From the NCBI RefSeq assembly GCF_000277125.1, contig NC_016946.1:5208001-5272000 (forward strand): a DNA stretch of 64,000 nt. The letters run 5' to 3'. Position numbers and translations under genes: made by a program. Below the pieces are notes generated by a model. It was not told the DNA's origin and did no database searches. It saw nothing but the letters and a program-made list of their open reading frames with translations. The first letter of the stretch is position 1. The number at the start of each line of letters is the position of its first letter. Source of the stretch: Mycobacterium intracellulare ATCC 13950. GTDB taxonomy: Bacteria; Actinomycetota; Actinomycetes; Mycobacteriales; Mycobacteriaceae. Shown here piece after piece: positions 45,280-54,357 of the stretch.

Positions 45280-45607
45280 CGCACTCCTCGGGTTCCGGGC
45301 TCGGGCTTGGGCGCCGATCTCGCTGAGGCTAACGCGCGCCCGACGGGTGCGCCAAGCCCGCGGCGGCACCTTCGACCACGCCCGGGCACGATTTGGGGGC
45401 TGCGGCCGCGAAAATCGGTGTATCGGTGCCGTTTTCGAAGCGCGTGCCACCCGGGCTGCGCGCCGCTGACCCAATCGAACCCAATCGGCAGTCGAATCGT
45501 GACCGCAGCGGGTCCAGTGGGCTGTCATTGTTTGCTGAAACCGGTGATTCGTGGGTAACCCGTAGAATGACCGTGTGTTGATCGCACCATCTCGAAGGGT
45601 GGACGCT
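45280..45607. promoter_or_regulatory. Intergenic region between oxyS and ldtA
   Basis: This 328-bp stretch holds divergent promoters and no gene I can support. TAGAAT at 45563-45568 is a good -10 element for ldtA and points to a start near 45575, where an in-frame GTG opens an 11-codon-longer ldtA, so a leaderless message is possible. For oxyS no clear promoter was recognised. Confidence 0.5.
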
Positions 45608-46363
45608 ATGCGTCGAGGTGTTCGTTATCTATTTGTTATGGTCGCGATCACGGTCATGGGCCTGGTGGGATCGGCGGCCCGTGGCAGCGCCGCCGTGCCC
45701 ACGCCGCACGCCGCACCCGAGGTCGCCTCGATTTTGCCCGCCGACGGCGCCGTGGTCGGCGTGGCGCACCCCGTCGTGGTGACGTTCACCGCACCGGTGG
45801 CCGATCGGGCCGCCGTCGAGCGGTCGATTCGTGTGACGTCGCCGGGCGGCACGCCGGGGCACTTCGAGTGGGTTCACAACTCGGTGGTGCAGTGGGTCCC
45901 CGACCAGTACTGGGCCCCCCACACGCACGTTTCGGTGGGTGTGCAGGCGCTGACGACCGGCTTCGACACCGGCGATGCGCTGCTCGGTGTCGCCAGCATC
46001 TCCAAGCACACCTTCACCGTCAGCAGGGACGGAGAGGTGCTGCGCACCATGCCCGCGTCGATGGGCAAGCCCAGCAGGCCCACGCCGATGGGCAGCTTCA
46101 CCGCGCTGGAGAAGCAGCGCACCGTGGTGATGGACTCGCGCACGATCGGCATCCCGCTCAGCTCCCCCGAGGGCTACAAGATCACCGCGCAGTACGCCGT
46201 CCGGGTCACCTGGAGCGGCGTGTACGTCCACTCGGCCCCGTGGTCGGTCGATTCCCAGGGCTACGCCAACGTCAGCCACGGGTGTATCAACCTCAGCCCC
46301 GACAACGCCGCCTGGTACTTCAACCAGGTCAACGTCGGCGACCCCATCCAGGTCGTGGCCTGA
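45608..46363 (+). CDS. ldtA: L,D-transpeptidase LdtA
   Basis: Makes 3-3 cross-links in peptidoglycan outside the membrane, a reaction tied to beta-lactam tolerance. The 251-residue protein, equal to Rv0116c in length, has an N-terminal signal or anchor (RRGVRYLFVMVAITVMGLVGS), an Ig-like domain (EVASILPADGAVVGVAHPVVVTF), then a YkuD domain with HSAPWSVDSQGYANVSHGCINLSP, which holds the catalytic His and the Cys of the SHGC motif. ATG 45608 has an AAGGGTGG site; the upstream GTG 45575 coincides with a predicted transcription start and could be used leaderlessly. Confidence 0.93.
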   Translation: MRRGVRYLFVMVAITVMGLVGSAARGSAAVPTPHAAPEVASILPADGAVVGVAHPVVVTFTAPVADRAAVERSIRVTSPGGTPGHFEWVHNSVVQWVPDQYWAPHTHVSVGVQALTTGFDTGDALLGVASISKHTFTVSRDGEVLRTMPASMGKPSRPTPMGSFTALEKQRTVVMDSRTIGIPLSSPEGYKITAQYAVRVTWSGVYVHSAPWSVDSQGYANVSHGCINLSPDNAAWYFNQVNVGDPIQVVA

Positions 46364-46473
46364 GCGTCACCCGCAGTCCCCGGCGTGTGACCGTCGTCAC
46401 ACGCGCCGACAGGAAGACCGGCCCGCGGCGGTGAGTTCTCGTTGGAGCGAGGCAGTTGAACGAGAGGCGGGCC

Positions 46474-49400
46474 ATGACCGGCGATGCGAAGCGCACGAAA
46501 GTTAGCTCTAGAGGCCCGGCGCGCGAGCGGGTAGCCGCCCGCATCCGCGAGTTGGCCGCGACCGACGAACAGTTCCGCAACGCCCAACCCGATCTGTCGC
46601 TGCAGCAGGCGGCGCGCCAACCGGGCCTGCGCCTGCCCCAGATTCTGGAGCTGTTCGTCGAGGGCTACGCCGATCGGCCCGCGGTGGGCTGGCGGGCCAG
46701 GACACTGAGCACCGACCCCGCGACCGGGCGTACCACCACGCGACTGCTCCCCCGCTTCGACACCATGACCTACCGCGAGCTGTGGGCCGATGTGCGCGCG
46801 ATCGCCGCCGCGTGGCGGCACGACGCCGCGAACCCCGTGTCGCCCGGGGACTTCGTCGCGACGGTCGGTTTCGCCAGCGCCGAATATCTGACCCTCGACC
46901 TGGTCTGCGGCTACCTCGGGCTGGTTGCCGTTCCGCTGCAACACAATACGACCCCCTCACGGCTGCGACCGATCGTCGACGAGGTCGAGCCGTCGATACT
47001 GGCCGCCGGCGTCGGTTATCTCGACCTCGCGGTCGAGGCGGCGTCGGGCAGCTCGTCGTTGCGGCGGCTCGTGGTCTTCGATTACCAGCCCGAGGTCGAC
47101 GAGCAACGCGAGGCGCTGCAGCGCGCCCAGGCGACGCTGGCGGCCGCCGGCGCGGCGGTGACCATCGAGACCCTCGACGAAATCATCGAACGCGGACGCG
47201 CCCTGCCGCCCGAGCCCATGTACACCGGTGATACCGATCAGCGGCTGGCGATGATCATGTACACCTCGGGCAGCACCGGGTTACCCAAGGGCGCCATGTA
47301 CACCGAGCAGATGCTGGCCAAGGTGTGGACCAACGAGCTGATGCCCGACTTCGCGGACACACCCGTGTTCAACGTCAACTTCATGCCGCTGAATCACCTC
47401 GGTGGCCGGATACCGCTGTCGACCGCGTTCCAGGCCGGCGGCACCAGCTATTTCGTGCCGGAAAGCGACCTGTCCACGTTGTTCGACGACTGGAACCTGG
47501 TGCGCCCCACCGAGATGGGCCTGGTACCCCGGGTGGCGGAAATGCTCTACCAGCGCTACCAGAGCGCCGTCGACCGACTCGTGGCTTCGGGCGCCGACGC
47601 CGGCTCCGCCGAGGCCCGGGCGCGGGCCGAGCTGCGTGAGCATGTCCTCGGCGGGCGCATCGTGACCGCCTTCTGCGGGACGGCGCCGCTGGCCGCGGAG
47701 ATGCGGGCCTTCGTCGAAACCTGTTTGGACGTCCACGTTCTCGACGGCTACGGGCTGACCGAGGTCGGCATGGTGACCAAGGACGGGCGCATGACCCGTC
47801 CCCCGGTGCTCGACTACAAGCTCATCGACGTTCCCGAACTCGGCTATTTCCACACCGACAAGCCTTATCCGCGTGGCGAATTGCTGGTGAAGTCGCTGAC
47901 CGCGACGCCGGGCTACTTCAAACGACCGGACGTCACCGCCAACGCGTTCGATCCCGACGGCTACTACCGGACCGGCGATGTGATGGCCGAGCTCGAGCCG
48001 GACCGGCTGGCCTACGTCGACCGCCGCAACAACGTGTTGAAGTTGGCGCAGGGCGAGTTCGTCGCCGTCGCCCGCCTGGAGGCCGTCTTCGCCAGCGCGC
48101 CGCTGATCCGCCAGATCTTCGTATACGGCAACAGCGAACGCCCCTATCTGCTGGCCGTCGTCGTGCCGACGGCCGACGCCGCGGAGCGATTCACCGGAGA
48201 TCCCGAGGGCCTCAAGGCCGCCGTCGCCGAATCCCTGCGCCAGTCGGCGCAACTCGCCGAACTGCAGTCCTACGAGGTGCCCGTCGACTTCGTCGTCGAG
48301 ACCGAGCCGTTCAGCGAGGACAACGGCCTGCTCTCGGGCGTGGGCAAGCTGCTGCGGCCGAAGCTCAAGGAGCGCTACGCCGACCGGCTCGAACAGCTCT
48401 ACGCCGAGCTGGCCGAAAACCGCGTGACCGAGTTGCGTGCGCTGCGCGAGGGGGCGGACAAACACCCCGTCGTCTTCACCCTCACCCGGGCCGCCGAGGC
48501 GCTACTGGGTGTGGCCGGCGGCCCGCCCGCCCCCGACGCACTGTTCATCGAACTCGGCGGCGATTCCCTGTCGGCGCTGACCTTCTCCAACCTGCTGCGC
48601 GACATCTTCGACGTCGACGTGCCGGTGGGAATGATCACCGGGCCCGCGACCGACCTGGGCCAGCTCGCGGAATACGTTGAATCCGAACGCAAATCGGGAT
48701 CACGCCGGCCCACATTCGCGACGGTGCACGGACGCGGCGCCGCCGAGGTCCGCGCCGCGGAGCTCACCCTCGACAAGTTCATCGACGCGACGACCTTGGC
48801 CGCCGCACCGAACCTGCCGCGCGCGACCGGCACACCCCACACGGTCCTGCTGACCGGCGCCAACGGCTACCTCGGCCGCTTCCTGGCCCTCGAATGGCTC
48901 GAGCGCCTCGCCGAGACCGGCGGGAAGCTCGTCTCCATCGTCCGCGCGACGGACACCGCGGCGGCCGTCAAACGGCTGGAGGCCGTTTTCGACAGCGGGG
49001 ATCCGCAGTTGCTGGAGCGGTTCCGGACGCTGGCCGCCGAGCACCTGGAAGTCATCGTCGGCGACATCGGTGAGCCCAATCTCGGCCTGGACCAAGCGAC
49101 TTGGCAGCGCCTGGCCCAGAGCGTGGATCTGATCGTCCACCCGGCCGCGTTGGTCAACCACGTGCTGCCGTACGACCAACTGTTCGGTCCGAACGTCGTC
49201 GGCACCGCCGAGTTGATCCGCCTGGCGATCACGACGCGCATCAAGCCCGTCACCTATCTGTCGACCGTCGCCGTGGCGATGACGGTCGATCCCGGCGAGT
49301 TCGCCGAAGACGGCGACATCCGCGCGGTCAGCGCGGTACGCCCGATCGACGACAGCTACGCGAACGGGTACGCGAACAGCAAGTGGGCCGGTGAGGTGTT

Positions 49401-50040
49401 GCTGCGTGAGGCGCACGACCTGTGCGGGTTGCCGGTCGCCGTCTTCCGCTCCGACATGATCCTCGCGCACAGCCGGTATGCCGGGCAGCTGAACGTGCCA
49501 GATGCCTTCACCCGCTTGATGTTCAGCCTGCTGACCACCGGCATCGCGCCGACCACGTTCTACCGGACCGACGAACACGGAAACCGAGCCGTGGCCCACT
49601 ACGACGGGCTGCCCGCCGACTTCGTGGCCGAAGCGGTCACCACGCTCGGCGAACAGATGGCGGCCGAGGAATCCGGCGAGTACCGCTCCTATGACGTGAT
49701 GAACCCGCACGACGACGGCGTCTCCCTGGACGTGTTCGTCGACTGGCTGATCGCCGCCGGACACGACATCCGGCGCATCGAGGACTATGACGAATGGCTG
49801 GGCCGCTTCACCACGGCGCTTCGCGCGTTACCGGACAAGCAGCGCCAGCATTCGGTGTTGCCGCTGCTGGACGCCTACCGGGAACCCGCGACGCCACTGC
49901 GGGGAGCGCCGGCCCCCACCGACGTCTTCCGCCACGCGGTGCGGACGGCCAAAATCGGTGCGGACGAGGACATTCCGCACCTGTCGGCGGGGTTGATCGA
50001 CAAGTACGTCGCCGACCTACGCCTGCTGGGCTTGGTGTAG
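46474..50040 (+). CDS. car: Carboxylic acid reductase (A-PCP-R)
   Basis: Reduces carboxylic acids to aldehydes with ATP and NADPH. In 1188 residues the adenylation domain shows [12 protein letters not shown] at about 263 and the late [24 protein letters not shown]; the carrier domain has LGGDSLS with Ser698 as the phosphopantetheine site; the reductase domain opens with the Rossmann motif [15 protein letters not shown] at about 795 and has the catalytic Tyr966-Lys970 in YANSKW. It resembles mycobacterial CARs and FadD9. ATG 46474 has GAGGCGG about 4 nt upstream. A phosphopantetheinyl transferase is needed but none lies in the window. Confidence 0.96.
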   Translation: MTGDAKRTKVSSRGPARERVAARIRELAATDEQFRNAQPDLSLQQAARQPGLRLPQILELFVEGYADRPAVGWRARTLSTDPATGRTTTRLLPRFDTMTYRELWADVRAIAAAWRHDAANPVSPGDFVATVGFASAEYLTLDLVCGYLGLVAVPLQHNTTPSRLRPIVDEVEPSILAAGVGYLDLAVEAASGSSSLRRLVVFDYQPEVDEQREALQRAQATLAAAGAAVTIETLDEIIERGRALPPEPMYTGDTDQRLAMIMYTSGSTGLPKGAMYTEQMLAKVWTNELMPDFADTPVFNVNFMPLNHLGGRIPLSTAFQAGGTSYFVPESDLSTLFDDWNLVRPTEMGLVPRVAEMLYQRYQSAVDRLVASGADAGSAEARARAELREHVLGGRIVTAFCGTAPLAAEMRAFVETCLDVHVLDGYGLTEVGMVTKDGRMTRPPVLDYKLIDVPELGYFHTDKPYPRGELLVKSLTATPGYFKRPDVTANAFDPDGYYRTGDVMAELEPDRLAYVDRRNNVLKLAQGEFVAVARLEAVFASAPLIRQIFVYGNSERPYLLAVVVPTADAAERFTGDPEGLKAAVAESLRQSAQLAELQSYEVPVDFVVETEPFSEDNGLLSGVGKLLRPKLKERYADRLEQLYAELAENRVTELRALREGADKHPVVFTLTRAAEALLGVAGGPPAPDALFIELGGDSLSALTFSNLLRDIFDVDVPVGMITGPATDLGQLAEYVESERKSGSRRPTFATVHGRGAAEVRAAELTLDKFIDATTLAAAPNLPRATGTPHTVLLTGANGYLGRFLALEWLERLAETGGKLVSIVRATDTAAAVKRLEAVFDSGDPQLLERFRTLAAEHLEVIVGDIGEPNLGLDQATWQRLAQSVDLIVHPAALVNHVLPYDQLFGPNVVGTAELIRLAITTRIKPVTYLSTVAVAMTVDPGEFAEDGDIRAVSAVRPIDDSYANGYANSKWAGEVLLREAHDLCGLPVAVFRSDMILAHSRYAGQLNVPDAFTRLMFSLLTTGIAPTTFYRTDEHGNRAVAHYDGLPADFVAEAVTTLGEQMAAEESGEYRSYDVMNPHDDGVSLDVFVDWLIAAGHDIRRIEDYDEWLGRFTTALRALPDKQRQHSVLPLLDAYREPATPLRGAPAPTDVFRHAVRTAKIGADEDIPHLSAGLIDKYVADLRLLGLV

Positions 50041-50052
50041 CCCCGTGCGGTG

Positions 50053-50685
50053 CTAACCGGGCAGTCCCCGCTTGATCGCATCGTCTTGCTTGCGCGCGAT
50101 GTCGACGGTCACGGCCGGGTCGAACGGATCGTCGGGTGCGCTGTCGAATTCCAGGGTGACGAGCGCCTTGCCTTCGGTGAACAGCAGGACCGTCATGGCT
50201 TGGGAGTTGTCGGGCGAGGCACCCGAAATCGCCGACCCGTTGGCGCCCACGGCGAGCGGCCGCCAGTCGCCGACCACCTTGCCCGCGTATTCGGCTCTGC
50301 TGCCGGCGAGTTCGGCCGCGGCCGCCGACGGGTCGGCGGTCACCACGATGGTGTCCCACAGCCGGCGGCCGCTGTCGGCGTTGGCGAACAGCTGCGCGAC
50401 CCCCGGCGCGTTGTTGGGGTTGAGCATCGGCGACTGGGGTGCCGTGAGACCCCCGCCCACGTCGCCCGGCTTGATCAGCAGGTAGCCGTAATCGGTGGGT
50501 TGCCCCGGCGGCGGCCCGGTGACCGCGCCCGAGTCGGTCGGGGATGCGGACGGGCCCGACTCCGCCGCCGACGGCGGTGGGGGCTTGTCGGAGCCGCCGC
50601 AGCCCGTGCTCGCGGCGCCGACCGCGACGATCGCGGCCGCGTGCCACACGACCCGGCCGGCGATACCGATTCGAGGAGCCCCCAC
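50053..50685 (-). CDS. Putative lipoprotein
   Basis: A 210-residue secreted protein with a hydrophobic signal (GRVVWHAAAIVAVGAAS) ending in the lipobox-like STGC, so the mature protein would begin with a lipidated Cys. After a Pro/Ser-rich linker (KPPPPSAAESGPSASPTDSG) comes a globular domain with YGYLLIKPGDVGGGL and DTIVVTADPSAAAAEL, resembling the PknH-sensor-like lipoproteins of mycobacteria. The start was set at GTG 50685 because GGAAGGA lies about 6 nt upstream; GTG 50700 is an alternative. It is convergent with car by 12 bp. Function unknown. Confidence 0.78.
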   Translation of the reverse strand: MGAPRIGIAGRVVWHAAAIVAVGAASTGCGGSDKPPPPSAAESGPSASPTDSGAVTGPPPGQPTDYGYLLIKPGDVGGGLTAPQSPMLNPNNAPGVAQLFANADSGRRLWDTIVVTADPSAAAAELAGSRAEYAGKVVGDWRPLAVGANGSAISGASPDNSQAMTVLLFTEGKALVTLEFDSAPDDPFDPAVTVDIARKQDDAIKRGLPG

Positions 50686-50814
50686 GCATGTTCCTTCCAC
50701 GCGTCATCCGTGCCCGAGTTGCTACGAACATATGCCCAACGGGCCGCCGGTGGGTAGCTCTTTGCGTGCCTATGCTGGCGTGGGTGGGGGCATCGTCGCG
50801 GTGAGGAGATCGGC

Positions 50815-51759
50815 ATGACCGCTGCAGCGGCGCGCGCCGTACGGTTCGACCGGTACGGGGGGCGTGAGGTGTTGTACGTGGCGGACATCGACATGCCCAC
50901 GCCCGGACCGGGCGAGGTTGTCGTCGAGGTCCGCGCGGCCGGAATCAATCCCGGCGAGGCCGGCATCCGGGTCGGGGCGATGCACGAGAGGTTCCCGGCC
51001 ACCTTTCCCTCCGGGGAGGGCAGCGACCTCGCCGGTGTCGTGACCGCGGTGGCGCCCGGGGTCACCGAATTTGCGGTCGGCGACGAGGTTTTGGGATTCA
51101 GCCTGCGCCGGTCCAGCCACGCGACCCACGCCGCCGTGCCGGTGGGTCAACTGATTCGTAAGCCCGCCCAACTCGGTTGGGAGACGGCGGGTTCGCTTTA
51201 CGTGGCCGGCGTGACCGCGTACGCGGCCGTGCGCGCGGTGGCGCCGCAGGCCGGTGAGACGGTCGCCGTGTCGGCAGCCGCGGGCGGGGTGGGCAGCCTG
51301 GTGGTGCAACTTCTGGCGCTGCGCGGGGCGCGCGTGCTGGGCATCGCGGGCCCCGGCAACGCCGACTGGCTGCGCGCGCATGGCGTCGTCCCGATCGCCT
51401 ACGGTGACGGGCTCGCCGGGCGATTGCGCGACGCGGCGCCCGACGGCATCGACGCGTTCATCGACTTGTTCGGCCCGGACTACGTCCAGCTCGCGGTGGA
51501 CCTCGGCGTCGCGCCGGAGCGGATCAACACCATCATCGCCTTCCAGAAGGCCGGCGAGGTGGGCGCCAAGACCGAGGGCAGCATGGACGCCTCGACACCC
51601 GAGGTGCTCGCCGAGATGGCCGGCCTGATCGCCTCCGGCGCCGTCGACTTCGACATCGCCGCGACCTATCCGCTGGACCGGGTCGCCGACGCCTTCGCCG
51701 AACTCGAGCGACGGCACACCCACGGGAAAATCGTTCTGCTGCCTACCGACTCACAATGA
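50815..51759 (+). CDS. NADP-dependent zinc-free oxidoreductase (quinone oxidoreductase-like MDR)
   Basis: A medium-chain reductase of 314 residues similar to zeta-crystallin quinone oxidoreductases. It has PGPGEVVVEVRAAGINPGEAGIR near the N-terminus, GEGSDLAGVVTAVAPGVTEFAVGDEV, and the nucleotide-binding motif VSAAAGGVGSLVVQLLALRGARVLGI. No Cys/His zinc ligands are apparent. GAGGAG lies 6 nt before the ATG. It ends 9 bp into the 3' end of the Nramp-like gene on the other strand. Confidence 0.92.
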   Translation: MTAAAARAVRFDRYGGREVLYVADIDMPTPGPGEVVVEVRAAGINPGEAGIRVGAMHERFPATFPSGEGSDLAGVVTAVAPGVTEFAVGDEVLGFSLRRSSHATHAAVPVGQLIRKPAQLGWETAGSLYVAGVTAYAAVRAVAPQAGETVAVSAAAGGVGSLVVQLLALRGARVLGIAGPGNADWLRAHGVVPIAYGDGLAGRLRDAAPDGIDAFIDLFGPDYVQLAVDLGVAPERINTIIAFQKAGEVGAKTEGSMDASTPEVLAEMAGLIASGAVDFDIAATYPLDRVADAFAELERRHTHGKIVLLPTDSQ

Positions 51760-53544
51760 CGAGACCGGCCCGACGACCCCTGCCTGCACGATTTTGATGA
51801 TGACGAACGCGACGGCGACCACGAGGTAGCCGCGCAGGGTGAACAACCCCGCCCGGCGCATCGGCGACATCGCGGGCCGGTCGAGCAGGGCCAGGTTCGG
51901 GGTGACCCAGCCGGCCCGGTCCTGGCGGCGCACGGCCCGCCGTTCGGCACGGGTGAGCGATGCGGCGTCGTCGAGTTCGTCGACCTGCTCCGGGTCCAGC
52001 CCGCCTCCGAGCGTGCGCACGATGGCTTCCGCCTCGGCCAGGCTGCGATGCCTGCGGCCGACGACGACCATCACCGCGCCGCCGGCGATGCCGACCGCGG
52101 CGCCGGCGGCGAGCCCGGTCTCTATGGTGGCGGTGGACAGGTCCGGGAAGAAGGTCGTCGCCGTTAACGCCAGGGACAACAGCACCAGACACCACACGAT
52201 GCTCCACGCAACGATGTTCTGCCGCACCGTGTTCACCCACGGTCCCAACACCGCGCGGTCGTTGCACAGCAACACCAGAAACACGGTGGCCGAGGGAAGC
52301 AGCACGCCGGCGAGCGCCTGCACGCCCTGGGTCACCAGGCCCAGGACGTGGTCGGGGCTGAAGGACACCGCGGCCGACACCGCAAGCAGCACCGCGTAGC
52401 CGCCGTAGAACACCGGCGCCTCGCCGATCTTCCAGTGCAACGAGTGCCGCTTGCCCAGGGCGTCGCCGACGGCATAGGTGGTCGCCAGGCCGACGGCGTT
52501 GGCGCCGATCAGCGACGCGTCCAGCAGGATGATCGCGAACAGCGCCCCCACCGTGCCGCCCAGATGCCGCGACAACCCCGCGGCGACCGCTCCGGCGTCG
52601 GTGAAGTGCCCGGCGTCGGCGGTGCCCGCCATCCCGAAGGCCGTCACCGCCATCAGCGCCGTCGCCCCGACCATGACCACGACGATCCCGATCACCAAAT
52701 CGGCCCGGCCGTAAGGGATCCAGCGCGCGGTGATGCGCTTGTCCACCACGTTGGACTGCTGGAAGAACAGCTGCCACGGCGCGACCGTCGTCCCCACGAT
52801 CGCGACCACCAGCAGCAGCACGGTCGAGTTCAGCCCGCCGGGGAACTGCGGGATCAGCCCGGCCGCAGTCGCTTTCGGGGCCGGATGCGCCAGCAGCACC
52901 ATCGGGATGATCAGCACGTTCACCGCGATCAACAGGAACATCAACCGCTCCCAGCGGCGAAACGAACCCCCGGCCACGACGGCGAACAACAGCACCGCGG
53001 CCGCTGGGACGGCGACGAACTTCGGACAACCCAAGAACCCGAGAGCCATTGACACACCGATGAATTCGGTGACGATCGTCAACGCGTTCAAGATCAGCAG
53101 GTCGCCGACGCTGAAGGCGCCCCAGAACTTGCCGAACCGTTCGAAGATCAAGCGCGCGTGACCCACCCGGGCGACCGCGCCCAGCCGCAGCACCATTTCC
53201 TGGTTCACGTAGAGCACCGGGATCATCAGCACCAGCGTCCACAGCAGGCCCATCCCGTAGTCCTGGCCGGCCTGGGCGTAGGTCGCGACGCCACCGGCGT
53301 CGTTGTCGCCGACCATCACGATCAGACCGGGACCGGTGATGACCGCCAGTGTCTTCAGCCGCCGCCAGCGGCCGGTCACGGTCCCGTCGGTGCGCCCGAT
53401 GCGACCGAACGCGCCGACGATGTCGCCGACGTGCGCGGTGTCGAGCACCGTCGACGTCGGCGCCTCGGCGCTCGGGTTCTCCGCGGCGGCGGCCGTGCGG
53501 CCCGAACCCAGGCCACGGCCGCCGCCGGTGTGGATCGACGTCAT
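51751..53544 (-). CDS. Nramp-related divalent metal transporter, probable magnesium importer
   Basis: A 597-residue membrane protein of the Nramp/SLC11 fold, with a ~60-residue polar N-terminus, about eleven transmembrane segments and a soluble C-terminal tail ending in one more hydrophobic helix. The helix-1 motif, normally DPGN, is DNDAGG at residues 80-85; the helix-6 motif, normally containing MPH, is GTTVAPWQ at 251-258, so the transition-metal Met is replaced by Ala. These changes match the Nramp-related magnesium transporter clade as I recall it. An M-box Mg2+ riboswitch about 0.5 kb upstream on the same strand supports Mg2+ as substrate. Confidence 0.85.
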   Translation of the reverse strand: MTSIHTGGGRGLGSGRTAAAAENPSAEAPTSTVLDTAHVGDIVGAFGRIGRTDGTVTGRWRRLKTLAVITGPGLIVMVGDNDAGGVATYAQAGQDYGMGLLWTLVLMIPVLYVNQEMVLRLGAVARVGHARLIFERFGKFWGAFSVGDLLILNALTIVTEFIGVSMALGFLGCPKFVAVPAAAVLLFAVVAGGSFRRWERLMFLLIAVNVLIIPMVLLAHPAPKATAAGLIPQFPGGLNSTVLLLVVAIVGTTVAPWQLFFQQSNVVDKRITARWIPYGRADLVIGIVVVMVGATALMAVTAFGMAGTADAGHFTDAGAVAAGLSRHLGGTVGALFAIILLDASLIGANAVGLATTYAVGDALGKRHSLHWKIGEAPVFYGGYAVLLAVSAAVSFSPDHVLGLVTQGVQALAGVLLPSATVFLVLLCNDRAVLGPWVNTVRQNIVAWSIVWCLVLLSLALTATTFFPDLSTATIETGLAAGAAVGIAGGAVMVVVGRRHRSLAEAEAIVRTLGGGLDPEQVDELDDAASLTRAERRAVRRQDRAGWVTPNLALLDRPAMSPMRRAGLFTLRGYLVVAVAFVIIKIVQAGVVGPVSSL

Positions 53545-53615
53545 CTGGTCCTCGCTGTACGAATCGCTCTCACCACGGGTGAGGGCATGCGGATGCACTC
53601 GATGCGCGGGACGAA

Positions 53616-53831
53616 TCACCAGTGGTTGTCGGGGCGTCCCGACGCGTGCCCGCCCAGCGAGGCGGTGACCACAGCGATCGGCATCCGCGAGACGTACAGG
53701 TTGGCGCGCTCCTGCGGGGTCAGGTTGGTCCGCAGGTGCAGCTTGTCGGCCAGCAACCGGCCCGCGCGCAGCATCGACCGCCGGCGTCCCCGCGGAACAG
53801 CGGAAAAACGGTGCGTAACAACAAAAGCCAT
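53616..53831 (-). CDS. Small basic protein in the M-box operon (possibly Rv1535-like)
   Basis: A 71-residue basic protein with no transmembrane segment: a basic N-terminus (HRFSAVPRGRRRSMLRAGRLL), an amphipathic LADKLHLRTNLTPQERANLYV helix and a hydrophobic patch MPIAVVTASL. AGGAGAAG about 7 nt before ATG 53831 supports translation. It is the first full gene after the riboswitch and lies 71 bp before the Nramp-like gene, so it is probably cotranscribed with it. In M. tuberculosis one M-box precedes Rv1535, a protein of similar size; homology is a guess that I could not test. Confidence 0.75.
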   Translation of the reverse strand: MAFVVTHRFSAVPRGRRRSMLRAGRLLADKLHLRTNLTPQERANLYVSRMPIAVVTASLGGHASGRPDNHW

Positions 53832-53909
53832 GATCTTCTCCTGCCAGGGGTCCGATCGGCATCGGCACTGTCCGTGGGACGTGTCAGCCGCGCAGGACCA
53901 AACGCAAGG

Positions 53910-53984
53910 TCAGGCGGCGGAAGGAATGCCGGAGCCGGATCGGGACAAAACGAATTTCGGATGCGGACTATCGCCGGGACTCAT
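53910..53984 (-). CDS. Leader peptide ORF between the M-box and the small protein
   Basis: A 24-codon ORF, MSPGDSPHPKFVLSRSGSGIPSAA, preceded by a near-perfect AGGAGG (54000-53995) ten nt before the ATG, the strongest ribosome binding site on this strand in the locus. It is Pro- and Ser-rich. It begins 100 nt after the aptamer 3' end, so ribosomes translating it could couple the riboswitch to Rho-dependent termination, as the mgtL leader does in Salmonella. Translation is inferred from the site only. Confidence 0.55.
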   Translation of the reverse strand: MSPGDSPHPKFVLSRSGSGIPSAA

Positions 53985-54084
53985 CTCGCCCTCACCTCCT
54001 CACGGCCGGGACACACGCGGGTGTCGTCACATTCACCTGAACGAGAGAGGCAGGAATGACCGACGGCACCAAAGCCGCCGGTCG
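53985..54084 (-). promoter_or_regulatory. Expression platform between the M-box aptamer and leader ORF
   Basis: These 100 nt link the aptamer to the leader ORF. GACAC-CCGCGT-GTGTC can form a small hairpin near 54010-54025, but no T-run follows, so control is more likely through Rho or through the AGGAGG site at its end. It is the part of the transcript that must change state when Mg2+ binds. Confidence 0.5.
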
Positions 54085-54249
54085 CACCCCTCTCGTCGGA
54101 GCTTCGGCACTGCACGGCGTATCCGGAACGTTCCAGAAGCCACTTGGGCTCAACCCTTGGGTCCGGGAAGAGCTGTCCTGACCCGGGGCGTCTCTCGACG
54201 TTCGGGGTCAGTGGCCTGTATCCATGCAGACGCCTCACCTACCGAGGTG
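54085..54249 (-). ncRNA. M-box (ykoK leader) Mg2+ riboswitch aptamer
   Basis: The minus strand carries the conserved blocks of the M-box in order and spacing: AGGTGAGGC (54240-54232), GAGAGACGCC (54196-54187) followed by the GGGTCA and ACAG blocks, then CAGTGCCGAAGCTCC (54112-54098). CACCTC at 54249-54244 pairs with GGGGTG at 54090-54085 to close helix P1. Total length of 165 nt equals that of known examples. In B. subtilis and M. tuberculosis such RNAs fold around several Mg2+ ions and shut down downstream expression when Mg2+ is plentiful. Recognised by eye against the consensus from memory; a covariance search would confirm it. Confidence 0.92.
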
Positions 54250-54261
54250 CTTGCGGAGTCC

Positions 54262-54290
54262 ATAGTGGCACCGCGGCCCGGGCTCGTCAA
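54262..54290 (-). promoter_or_regulatory. Promoter of the M-box operon
   Basis: TTGACG (54290-54285), a 17-bp spacer, and CACTAT (54267-54262) form a good housekeeping-sigma promoter on the minus strand. The predicted start, around 54255, is about 6 nt before the 5' side of the M-box closing helix, exactly where a riboswitch transcript should begin. Confidence 0.7.
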
Positions 54291-54357
54291 ACTCATTTGC
54301 GCTGAGCGTGGCGCCGTCGGCGGGCTCTAAGCGCCCACCCAGGCCGCACGCCGGGTT

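Noticed and set aside
47281..48465. A 394-codon minus-strand frame inside car
   Set aside because: Antisense to the adenylation domain of the carboxylic acid reductase, which is intact.
54056..54181. A 41-codon plus-strand ORF with AGGA close upstream
   Set aside because: It is antisense to the M-box, whose consensus explains the sequence; no protein family is recognisable.
53158..54330. A 390-codon plus-strand open frame
   Set aside because: It is antisense to the Nramp-like gene, the small protein and the M-box, and has the Arg/Pro/Ala bias of GC-rich shadow frames.
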